A stretch of 33,178 nt of DNA from NCBI GenBank assembly GCA_003158295.1, contig PMIP01000098.1, forward strand, positions 1 to 33,178, written 5' to 3'. Position 1 is the stretch's first letter. Every line of letters begins with the position of its first letter. The notes below the pieces were generated by a model that ran no database searches, was not told the origin of the DNA, and was given only the letters and a program-made list of their open reading frames with translations. The translations under genes and the position numbers were made by a program. Positions 8,084 through 15,344 of this stretch are shown one piece after another. This DNA comes from Chloroflexota bacterium. GTDB taxonomy: Bacteria; Chloroflexota; Limnocylindria; Limnocylindrales; CSP1-4.

Positions 8084-8184
8084 TTGCCGTCCATCGGAGC
8101 AGCTCCAGGGCCTGCTGGTTTCTACCCGCATCTCCGCCTGGCCTGGCAGCCTGGCGACATTCACTACGCCCAGCAAGGTGAGCA

Positions 8185-9702
8185 TTGATCCAGGTAACGG
8201 TGGCGGTCGATCGCGACCAGGCGATCGGTAGGATCGACCGGCGGCTTTTCGGCTCGTTCGTCGAGCATCTCGGCCGGTGCGTGTACGGAGGCATCTACGC
8301 GCCCGGTAGCCCGCTCTCGGACTCGAGCGGGTTCCGCGAGGACGTCGCGACGCTCATCCGCGATCTCGGCGTGACCACCGTCCGGTACCCGGGCGGCAAC
8401 TTCGTCTCCGGCTACCGCTGGGAAGACGGCGTGGGGCCACGAGAGGCCCGACCGAGCCGGCTCAACCTCGCCTGGCACCAGACCGACCCGAACAGCTTCG
8501 GCCTCCACGAGTTCGTCGACTGGAGCCGGAAGCTGGGCGTCGAGCCCATGCTGGCGGTCAACCTGGGCACGCGCGGCATCGCGGAGGCGCTCGACCTGCT
8601 CGAGTACTCGAACCATCCCGGCGGTACGACGCTTTCGGACCAGCGGATCGCGCACGGCGCCGCGAGCCCGTTCGGCGTGCGGATGTGGTGCCTGGGGAAT
8701 GAGCCCGACGGCCCCTGGCAGCTCGGCCACAAGACCGCGCTCGAGTATGGCCGGCTCGCGGCCGAAACGGCCCGCGGGTTCCGCCAGTTCGACCCGAAGC
8801 TGGAGCTGGTCGTCGCTGGTCAGACGGCGCCGTGGCTCCCGAGCTCGGTCGACTGGGACCGGATCGTGCTCGAGGAGACCGCCGAGTTCGCCGACTACGT
8901 CGCGGTCCACATCTACGTCGAGGAGCTCGAGCGCGACATCCAGACGTTCCTCGCCTCCGGTGTAGACCTCGACGGGGAGATCGAGCGGGCGATCGCGGCC
9001 GCGGACGCGGCGGCGGAGAAGCGTGGCGTAGGCCGCAAACTCGCGGTATCGGTCGACGAATGGGGCATCTGGCGCGGCCGCGACCCGAACCCATCCACTC
9101 CCGAGGATTGGCCGGTCGAGAGGCGGATCGGCGAGTCCGTCTACACGGCCGGCGACGCCGTCGTGACGGGAGCCCTCATCGTCTCGTTGCTCAACCACGC
9201 CGACCGAGTCACATGCGCCTGCCAGTCGCTGCTCGTCAACGCCGGTGCTCCGATCCGCGCGGAGGCGGACGGGGTGTGGCGCCAGTCGACCTACCACCCG
9301 TTCCAGCTGGCCGCGCGCCATGCCCGGGGAACGGCCCTCCGAGCGACCATCGAGGCGCCGGAGATGGATACCGGGAAGTACGGCCGCGTCTCCGCGATCG
9401 ACGTGGCCGCAACCCTCGACGAGGAAGGCGGCCAGCTCGTGCTGTTCCTGGTCAACCGCAGTGCCTCGGAGGTGGCGCGGACGAGCGTCCGCCTGGGATC
9501 CTGGCCGGACGCGCGGGTCGCGGAGGCGCTCGTCATCGGTGGGGGTGACCCGTGGGAGACGAACACGCGCGAGCACCCCGATCGCGTAATCCCACGAACG
9601 CTCTCCGAGGTTGCGCTCGAAGGCGACTCGCTGGAGGCGATCCTGCCCGCGGCCTCGTGGAGCGTCGTTCGGTTGGCCACCCCCTCGAGGCGACAGCCAT
9701 AG
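8185..9702 (+). CDS. Alpha-L-arabinofuranosidase, GH51
   Basis: This retaining glycosidase releases terminal L-arabinofuranose from arabino-oligosaccharides, and is probably cytoplasmic because no signal peptide is present. The 505-residue length fits GH51. The (beta/alpha)8 barrel carries the acid/base glutamate in CLGNEPDGPW (E173) and the nucleophile in SVDEWGIW (E292), almost the same positions as characterised Geobacillus enzymes. Other family signatures include RRLFGSFVEHLGRCVYGGIY near the N-terminus and VRYPGGNFVSGYRWEDGVGP (about 66-85). The C-terminal 120 residues form the usual beta-sandwich. The start is TTG 8185 with AAGGTG upstream. A sugar-binding lipoprotein gene follows at 9897, suggesting import and cleavage of arabinose-containing sugars. 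Confidence 0.95.
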   Translation: MIQVTVAVDRDQAIGRIDRRLFGSFVEHLGRCVYGGIYAPGSPLSDSSGFREDVATLIRDLGVTTVRYPGGNFVSGYRWEDGVGPREARPSRLNLAWHQTDPNSFGLHEFVDWSRKLGVEPMLAVNLGTRGIAEALDLLEYSNHPGGTTLSDQRIAHGAASPFGVRMWCLGNEPDGPWQLGHKTALEYGRLAAETARGFRQFDPKLELVVAGQTAPWLPSSVDWDRIVLEETAEFADYVAVHIYVEELERDIQTFLASGVDLDGEIERAIAAADAAAEKRGVGRKLAVSVDEWGIWRGRDPNPSTPEDWPVERRIGESVYTAGDAVVTGALIVSLLNHADRVTCACQSLLVNAGAPIRAEADGVWRQSTYHPFQLAARHARGTALRATIEAPEMDTGKYGRVSAIDVAATLDEEGGQLVLFLVNRSASEVARTSVRLGSWPDARVAEALVIGGGDPWETNTREHPDRVIPRTLSEVALEGDSLEAILPAASWSVVRLATPSRRQP

Positions 9703-9705
9703 CGG

Positions 9706-9727
9706 TCGAGGCTTTGCCGGGCCTCGA
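9706..9727 (+). terminator. Hairpin just after the GH51 stop codon
   Basis: TCGAGGC (9706-9712) pairs perfectly with GCCTCGA (9721-9727) across an 8-base loop, four bases after the GH51 stop. No T-run follows, so intrinsic termination is uncertain. It may only stabilise the transcript end. It would separate the enzyme gene from the solute-binding gene. Confidence 0.35.
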
Positions 9728-9896
9728 ACGGTCGCGTCCGTCACTGGCTCGTTGGCCCCAGAGGTTCCGGTCCTCGCCCCGGCCAACCCTCGGAGGGATC
9801 GCGGTTGATCTCGACGTGTTCGCCGGACGCACCGAGGTCTTCCTGGCTACGATGCACTCCTGGCAGGTCCAGGGATAGTTGCGAAGGGGGTTAGGA

Positions 9897-11339
9897 GTGG
9901 CTCAGCCGGATCAAGCGCCGGGCTCTGCCTGTGGTCTGCTCTCGAGGCGCGAGATCCTGAGACGGGGCGTGCTGGGCGCCGCCGGGTTGGCCGTTGGTCC
10001 GGCAGCGCTGGCCGCGCTGCCGGCGGTTCTCGCGGCCTGCGGTGAGAACACATCGACGCTCACCCCTCCGCCACTCGTGATCCCGAGTCTCGTCCCTGGT
10101 CTCACCGGTCAGCTGCGCGTCGGCGATCAGATCGACGTCCTCGGCACTCACTCGCTGGACATCGCGGCCGGCCTGCATGACGTAGATACTGCCTTCGCCG
10201 CCAAGACGGGGCTGGCTGTCACCGCGAACGACAAACCCGCGTACGACCCCCGGCAGTACCTGTCTTCCGAGCCGGACGACGTCAGCACGTCCACCTACTT
10301 CCACGGCTACCGGCTGAGGCTCTATGGCCCAGCGGGATTGCTCGCCCCGCTCGACGACGTCTGGGAAGGAGTGAAGGACAACTTCAGCGCGTGCGTGGCG
10401 GAGGCGGTCACCGGCCCCGACGGCCACGTCTACGGCATCCCGTTCGACTCCTCTCCGTGGGTCTTCTTCTATCGAAAGAGCCTCTGGGCATCGAAGGGCT
10501 ACGAGGTGCCGACCACCTGGACCGAGCTGCTCGCCCTGTGCGGACGGATGCAATCCGACAACGACATTCTGTCGACACCGATCGCCATGGGCGCCCGGGA
10601 CGGCTGGCCGCCCATGGGCACCTTCGACATGTTGAACCTGCGACTGAATGGCTACGACTTTCACATCGGCCTGCTGACCGGCAAGGAGAAGTGGACCGAC
10701 CAGCGGGTGATCGCCGTCTTCGAGGCCTGGCGCAAGCTGATCCCGTACTACAACCAACGCGGCGCTATTGGCGCGATACCCAACCAGACCTGGCTGGACG
10801 CCGCCGGCACCATGGAAGGTGGCACGGCCGGCATGTTCTACTCCAGCCTCTCTTTGACCGGGGAATTCGGCGGCCTCGACACGGCCATCGTCGACGACAT
10901 CGACTTCTTCGAGTTCCCCTACTTCGGCAACCAGTGGGACGCGGAGAGGGTGGTTGAAGCTCCCATCGACCTCTGGGTCATGCCCTCGAAGTCGCCGACT
11001 CTGCAGGCGAACCGAGCCAATGCGAAGGCCTATCTGGACTTCTGGGCGAGGGGCTCGACCCAGCTCCTCATGCACGGGCAGAGGCCGGGCTTCATCCCGA
11101 CGGCTCGCGACATCGACACCGCCCAACTGGATCGGCTGAGCAAGAAGGCCCTGGAGCTGGTGGGTGGTGCCCACCACCTCACCCAGGCATTCGATGGCGA
11201 CACACGGCCCGACTTCCCCGGCGCCGGCGGCATGCAGGGGTTCCTGCAGACCTTCCTCCACGACCCGACACGGGACCTGGCCGCCTTCACGCAACAAGTC
11301 CAGGACTTCTGGGATGCGTTGCCGCCCTTCGATGGTTGA
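9897..11339 (+). CDS. Tat-type lipoprotein, extracellular sugar-binding protein (SBP family 1)
   Basis: This is the ligand-binding component of a carbohydrate ABC importer, lipid-anchored outside the membrane. The N-terminus has a twin-arginine motif (SRREIL, Arg17-Arg18), a long hydrophobic stretch and lipobox LAAC (Cys48). The mature part shows family 1 features: VYGIPFDSSPWVFFYRKSLW, then PTTWTELLALCGRM, and a C-terminal region typical of sugar-binding proteins. The length of about 480 residues is normal. GTG 9897 is chosen over TTG 9879 because AGGGGG lies six bases before it. No permease or ATPase gene follows, so its membrane partners must be elsewhere. The GH51 gene upstream suggests an arabinoside ligand, which is only an inference. 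Confidence 0.9.
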   Translation: MAQPDQAPGSACGLLSRREILRRGVLGAAGLAVGPAALAALPAVLAACGENTSTLTPPPLVIPSLVPGLTGQLRVGDQIDVLGTHSLDIAAGLHDVDTAFAAKTGLAVTANDKPAYDPRQYLSSEPDDVSTSTYFHGYRLRLYGPAGLLAPLDDVWEGVKDNFSACVAEAVTGPDGHVYGIPFDSSPWVFFYRKSLWASKGYEVPTTWTELLALCGRMQSDNDILSTPIAMGARDGWPPMGTFDMLNLRLNGYDFHIGLLTGKEKWTDQRVIAVFEAWRKLIPYYNQRGAIGAIPNQTWLDAAGTMEGGTAGMFYSSLSLTGEFGGLDTAIVDDIDFFEFPYFGNQWDAERVVEAPIDLWVMPSKSPTLQANRANAKAYLDFWARGSTQLLMHGQRPGFIPTARDIDTAQLDRLSKKALELVGGAHHLTQAFDGDTRPDFPGAGGMQGFLQTFLHDPTRDLAAFTQQVQDFWDALPPFDG

Positions 11340-11359
11340 GGAGCTGACCCGCCTTCCCG

Positions 11360-11413
11360 CTACGGCACGAAGAAGCCCGTGACCTCGAAGATGGCGTGGG
11401 CGGTGGGACCCGA
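11360..11413 (-). pseudogene. Remnant of a VTGYF-type cell-surface repeat gene (3' end only)
   Basis: Read on the minus strand, the last 17 codons are SGPTAHAIFEVTGFFVP plus stop. They match the end of the protein at the right edge of the window (LGPTAQVIFDVTGYFAP plus stop), with clear DNA similarity as well. Upstream of these codons the similarity stops and no start is found, so only the tail of the gene survives. It sits 20 bases after the sugar-binding protein's stop, on the opposite strand. Confidence 0.6.
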
Positions 11414-11796
11414 GCCCTCTCTCCGCTCCCCCACGCCCCGCCCAGGTTGGCGAAACCGACCCCTGACAGCCCCCGATCTTCGGCCAAATCTGGGTCGTCC
11501 GCTCGTGTCGGCTTGCCAGAGTCTGCCACTATGTCACGGGCAGGATAGGGGGTCCGTCCGATACCTGATCTGGACCCCACCTTCACCCGCGGACCTGGGT
11601 AACTGCCACGAACACTGATCGAGCCTCCGCTCTCTCGGGTGCCGGCGAACCGGATCGGCCCGCGCCTAACACCCATCGTTTCGGACGCCTCCGCAGCCTC
11701 GGCCGCATCGGACGCATCGGACGCCTCGGCCGCATCGAGTCGCCTCTCGCCGCGTCGATCCTGTCCTGCCTGCTGCCCGGGCTCGGTCAGCTGGCC
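11414..11796. other. Region upstream of the LCP gene, partly its unannotated N-terminal coding part
   Basis: The LCP reading frame stays open from 11569 to 11797 without any ATG, GTG or TTG. The translation from about 11680 (repeated Gly-Arg-Ile/Leu triplets, then SPLAASILSCLLPGLGQLAMG) looks like the natural N-terminus of this protein type. The stretch 11414-11568 shows no recognisable gene. Confidence 0.45.
11683..11736 (+). repeat. Six-unit imperfect 9-bp tandem repeat
   Basis: The units are GGACGCCTC, CGCAGCCTC, GGCCGCATC, GGACGCATC, GGACGCCTC and GGCCGCATC. In the LCP frame they encode GRL-RSL-GRI-GRI-GRL-GRI, a basic stretch just before the first membrane segment. Unit number could vary between strains by slippage. 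Confidence 0.75.
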
Positions 11797-13131
11797 ATGG
11801 GTCGCGGCCGCTGGGCGCTGCTCTTCCTGGTGCCATCAGCGCTCGGCCTGGGCTGGATCGCCGTCCAGCTCAGCCAGGGTCTGGCCTGGTTCGGGCTCAG
11901 CCTCCTCGACGAGACCTTCGTCGCGCCGCTGATCGCGATCGTGGCCCTCCTGGCCGTCTTGCGGGTCCTCGCGGTCGGCCAAGCGTTCCTTACGGCACCC
12001 GGCCGGCGCCGCTGGCCCAGGCTCGAGCGGGCCATAGTGGCGACGCTGGTGATCGCCATCACGGCCACCCATGTCGTCGCGATCGCGGGAGCCTGGTCTG
12101 TCTATCGGACCGGTGTCGCGATCAACAGCAACAACATGCTGAGCGACAGCTCCCTGGCGGGCGGATCTCCTTCCGCCACCTCAGCCGCACCCAGCCAGTC
12201 CGCGACTCCTACGGCGACGCCTGAGGCATTTTCGTCTCTGCCGCCGTGGGCCTTCGCCTGGTCCACTGCCACGCCGGCGCCCACGTACCCGTCCAACCCT
12301 GACCGGATCACCTTCCTGCTGATCGGCGTTGACCTCATGACGGGCCGCTCTCACACCCTGACCGACTCCATGATCCTGGCCACCCTGGACGTTCGCACCA
12401 ACCAGGCAACCCTCATCAGCGTGCCCCGCGACACCGGGAGTTTCGATCTCTACTACGGCGGCGCGGTCACGGGAGGCTTCAAGCTGAATGAGCTGATGGA
12501 GGCGGCCTCTTCGCCGAGCTTCGGCTCGCCCGACTCGGGCGTCGAAACCCTCACCAAGGAGATTGGGTTCCTGGTGGGGCTGCCAATCGACTACTACGCC
12601 GCGGTGGACCTCGAAGGGTTCGTCAAGATGGTCCAGGCGATGGGCGGCGTCGATGTCAACGTCACGACCGCGGTCAACGACGCCTTCACGGGCACCTTCG
12701 TGCCGACCGGGCTGATCCACATGGACGGCCACCTCGCCCTCAAGTACGCCCGGTCTCGCATGAGCAGCAGCGACTACGCCCGCGCGAGCCGCCAGCAGGA
12801 CGTCCTCGTCGCCCTTGCTCGCAAGGTCGTCACGCCCGAGGTCGTCCCCCAGCTGCCGGACTTGCTCACGCTCGCCGGGACGACCATCGCCACCGACTTT
12901 CCAATGAAGAACGCCCGCAACTTCGTGACTGCCTTCAGGCGAGTCGACGCGCCGACCGAGTGCGTCCTGGGGCCGCCGTACAGCGTTCACCCCGACACAT
13001 CGACCACCGGGGGCACGTGGATCAGCCGTCTGGACATCGACCGCGTGGCCGGCCTCTCGGTCTACCTCTTCGGTCGTGAGAGCCTCTACTTCGACAGGCC
13101 GGGGGTGGTCCCCGCCCCCTGCCAGTCCTAG
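11797..13131 (+). CDS. LytR-CpsA-Psr (LCP) family protein
   Basis: LCP proteins transfer undecaprenyl-linked glycopolymers to the cell wall, or act on related envelope polymers, outside the membrane. The N-terminal part has several membrane segments (to about residue 110), then a Ser/Thr/Pro/Ala-rich linker, then the LCP domain from about 165. Hallmarks include FLLIGVD, TDSMILATLDVRTNQATLISVPRDT, the YYAAVDLEGF segment, and MDGHLALKYARSR followed by DYARASRQQ, with the conserved Arg and Asp residues present. ATG 11797 lacks a ribosome site and would cut the PGLGQLAMGRGRW hairpin. The true start is therefore probably upstream at a non-standard codon or beyond an indel. There is no clear operon partner. 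Confidence 0.9.
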   Translation: MGRGRWALLFLVPSALGLGWIAVQLSQGLAWFGLSLLDETFVAPLIAIVALLAVLRVLAVGQAFLTAPGRRRWPRLERAIVATLVIAITATHVVAIAGAWSVYRTGVAINSNNMLSDSSLAGGSPSATSAAPSQSATPTATPEAFSSLPPWAFAWSTATPAPTYPSNPDRITFLLIGVDLMTGRSHTLTDSMILATLDVRTNQATLISVPRDTGSFDLYYGGAVTGGFKLNELMEAASSPSFGSPDSGVETLTKEIGFLVGLPIDYYAAVDLEGFVKMVQAMGGVDVNVTTAVNDAFTGTFVPTGLIHMDGHLALKYARSRMSSSDYARASRQQDVLVALARKVVTPEVVPQLPDLLTLAGTTIATDFPMKNARNFVTAFRRVDAPTECVLGPPYSVHPDTSTTGGTWISRLDIDRVAGLSVYLFGRESLYFDRPGVVPAPCQS

Positions 13132-13312
13132 CCTCCGCAACCGCAATACGGCTGCAGCGTCGACTCGCCGCCCGTTACTTCCGTGAGATGGCGCCCACTC
13201 TACGGTCGCCGTGCCCGCTGCGGCGACGACTTGTGGGTAGCACGGCCTACTAGGACGCCTCCGCGGCGCAACGAACCCAACCCAAGGACCGGATCGCTGG
13301 AGGGACAACCAG

Positions 13313-13879
13313 ATGCAGGTCGCAGTTCGCCCCGCCACCACTTCGCCCGCCGTAGACACCAGGGTCCTGGCGGCGGGCTTCTTCGGACTCCAGTTCTTCG
13401 TCGGCTACGAATGGGTCATGTCGGGCCTGTCCAAGGCGCTCAGCGGCAACTTCGCGAGCAGCCTGGCCGGGACGCTGGCCGACATGACGAAGGATCAATC
13501 CGGCCTGTACAAGTCGTTCATAGACAGCGTCGCCATCCCGAACGGGACGCTGTTCGGATACCTCGTGATGGCCGGCGAACTGTCGGTGGGTGCGGTCCTG
13601 CTGACGACGTCGCTCGTCGCCCTCGTCAGGTGGCCGGTCCTCGGACTGAAGAGCCGCTACGCCGTGCTGGGCTTCGTCGCTGCCGCCGCGCTGATCGGCA
13701 CCTTCATGAGTCTGAACTTCCACATGGCCATGGGAGCGACGGCGCCCTGGGCGATCTCGCCCGACCCCAACGACCAGGGTGTCGATCTCGACAGCCTCAT
13801 GATGATCATGCAGCTCGTCCTGGTTTCGGTCAGCGTGGGCGCCATCTGGTGGCTTCGCCGAGACGCACGCACATCCTGA
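13313..13879 (+). CDS. DoxX/DoxD-like four-helix membrane protein
   Basis: This 188-residue integral membrane protein begins with the DoxX-like segment FFGLQFFVGYEWVMSGLSKAL, followed by three more hydrophobic helices. A loop reading MSLNFHMAMGATAPWAISPDPNDQG precedes the last helix. DoxX/DoxD relatives occur as subunits of thiosulfate:quinone oxidoreductase or as uncharacterised redox-associated membrane proteins. No DoxA or sulfur gene is nearby, so a specific role is not assigned. ATG 13313 follows GGAGGG at 8 nt. About 180 bases without a gene precede it, and it appears to be a single transcription unit. Confidence 0.75.
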   Translation: MQVAVRPATTSPAVDTRVLAAGFFGLQFFVGYEWVMSGLSKALSGNFASSLAGTLADMTKDQSGLYKSFIDSVAIPNGTLFGYLVMAGELSVGAVLLTTSLVALVRWPVLGLKSRYAVLGFVAAAALIGTFMSLNFHMAMGATAPWAISPDPNDQGVDLDSLMMIMQLVLVSVSVGAIWWLRRDARTS

Positions 13880-14014
13880 GGACATCACAGTTGCTCGGGT
13901 GACCGCCCGCGGAAGTTCGGCCTCCGGAGAATGCTAGGATCTGGCGGCGTCGTCACGCGCCGGCGGGATGCGTCCTGCTGAACGCTCGAACCGTGTTGGA
14001 ACGGAGGGTTCACG

Positions 14015-14455
14015 TTGGTCGCTCCGCAGGTCGGTCCGCAGATCGCTCCGCCGGTCGCCGCGCGCGTCCGGCCCACCGGGATCACGCTCCTGGCCATCTT
14101 CGAGGTCGTCATCGCTGTGGCCGGGCTCCTGGTGGCCCTGGAAGCGGCTTACTGGGCCAACGACGACTTCTCCAATGCCAATCCGGGCTGGGGCGTCGTG
14201 GAAGTGGCCCTGGGGACGGCCTACCTTCTCACGGCGACAACCGGCTTCCTGGTTGCCTCTCGGCTGTGGTCCCTGCGACCTTCGGCGTGGTCGGCTGCCA
14301 TCGTCCTGTGTGGGGCATTGATGAGCCTCAATCTCCTGTCGGCGGCCATATGGGGCCTCACCGCTGCAGACCTCATCGGCGTCGTCCTGGAGTTGAGCCT
14401 GATCTGGTACTTGAATCGGGAACACGTCCGAGAGCTCTTCCTGGGTGTCCGCTGA
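14015..14455 (+). CDS. Four-helix membrane protein, paralogue of the zinc-ribbon protein
   Basis: This 146-residue protein has four predicted membrane helices covering almost its full length. It aligns with the membrane part of the protein at 6683-7333: RPTGITLLAIFEVVIAVAGLLVALEAAYWAN against RPAGVAFLVIVEIVVAVIG, and SLIWYLNREHVRELF against SYLNLGQVRGLF near the end. It lacks the zinc ribbon; only a short Pro/Val-rich N-terminus precedes helix 1. The start is TTG 14015 with GGAGGG six bases upstream. The gene overlaps metF by 11 bases, implying cotranscription. The function is unknown. Confidence 0.8.
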   Translation: MVAPQVGPQIAPPVAARVRPTGITLLAIFEVVIAVAGLLVALEAAYWANDDFSNANPGWGVVEVALGTAYLLTATTGFLVASRLWSLRPSAWSAAIVLCGALMSLNLLSAAIWGLTAADLIGVVLELSLIWYLNREHVRELFLGVR

Positions 14456-15341
14456 TACGCCCATGCAGCCCGACAGGCCGATCTCCGAGCTATTCGCCCA
14501 GCAGCGTCCCCTGCGCTCGCTGGAGTTCTTCCCGCCCAAGGACGAGGCCGGCGTCGAGGCGTTGCGGGAGACCGCCGCGGCGCTGCGTCGGATAGCGCCG
14601 GACTTCGTGTCGGTGACCTACGGTGCGGGGGGCAGCACGCGGGAACGCACCGCCCAGGTGTCTTCCTTGCTCAAGGACGACTTCGGCTTCACGGTCATGC
14701 CTCACCTGACCGCGGTCAACCACACCCGAGCGGAGCTTGCGGCCACCGCACAGGCGCACTACGCGAGGGGCATCCGCAACATCATGGCCCTGCGTGGCGA
14801 TCTCCCCAGCGGCTTGCTCGCGGCCACGGCGTTCAAGGACGACCTCCGCTTCGGCTGCGACGTCGTAGCACTGCTGAAGGAGCTCCATCCCGATCTATGC
14901 CTCGGCGTGGCCGGGTATCCCGAGAAACACCTCGAGGCGCCCACGTTCGAAGCCGATCTCGCCAACCTGAAGCGCAAGGTCGATGCCGGGGCATCCTTCA
15001 TCACCACGCAGCTCTTCTTCGACAACGTGGCCTACTACCGCTTCGTGGATCGATGCCGGGCGGCCGGCATCGGCGTGCCCATCGTCCCGGGCATCATGCC
15101 CATGCTCTCGCTCAGGCAGGTCACACGGATCACGAACCTGTGTGGCGCCTCGCTGCCGGACCGGCTGATCAGGCGAGTCGAGGCGGCCGGCGACCAGCCC
15201 GAGATCGTCGAAGCCCTGGGCATCGATTGGGCGCTCGCCCAGATCCGCGACCTGCTCGCTTCCGGAGCGCCCGGCTATCACCTCTACATCCTGAACCGGG
15301 CCCGGAGCGCCCTCACCCTGGCGGCCGGTCTGGCGGCCTGA
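14445..15341 (+). CDS. metF: 5,10-methylenetetrahydrofolate reductase
   Basis: MetF is a cytoplasmic FAD enzyme that reduces 5,10-methylene-THF to 5-methyl-THF, which supplies the methyl group for methionine synthesis. The 298-residue barrel shows the family marks in order: SLEFFPPK with catalytic Glu27, FVSVTYGAGGSTRERT, MPHLTAVNHT, IMALRGDLP with the flavin-contacting Asp, GVAGYPEKH, and SFITTQLFFDN. The C-terminal IVPGIMPM is also typical. The start GTG 14445 lies inside the preceding gene. ATG 14463 is a possible alternative; neither has a strong ribosome site, so translational coupling is likely. Downstream, the convergent MMPL gene ends only three bases away. Confidence 0.96.
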   Translation: MSADTPMQPDRPISELFAQQRPLRSLEFFPPKDEAGVEALRETAAALRRIAPDFVSVTYGAGGSTRERTAQVSSLLKDDFGFTVMPHLTAVNHTRAELAATAQAHYARGIRNIMALRGDLPSGLLAATAFKDDLRFGCDVVALLKELHPDLCLGVAGYPEKHLEAPTFEADLANLKRKVDAGASFITTQLFFDNVAYYRFVDRCRAAGIGVPIVPGIMPMLSLRQVTRITNLCGASLPDRLIRRVEAAGDQPEIVEALGIDWALAQIRDLLASGAPGYHLYILNRARSALTLAAGLAA

Positions 15342-15344
15342 GCC

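Noticed and set aside
8164-9786. 540-aa minus-strand ORF
   Set aside because: Antisense shadow of the GH51 gene, which shows both catalytic glutamates and family motifs in the plus frame.
9891-11297. 468-aa minus-strand ORF
   Set aside because: Antisense shadow of the Tat-type sugar-binding protein; no recognisable domain.
12181-13359. 392-aa minus-strand ORF
   Set aside because: Antisense of the LCP gene, which carries clear LCP motifs.
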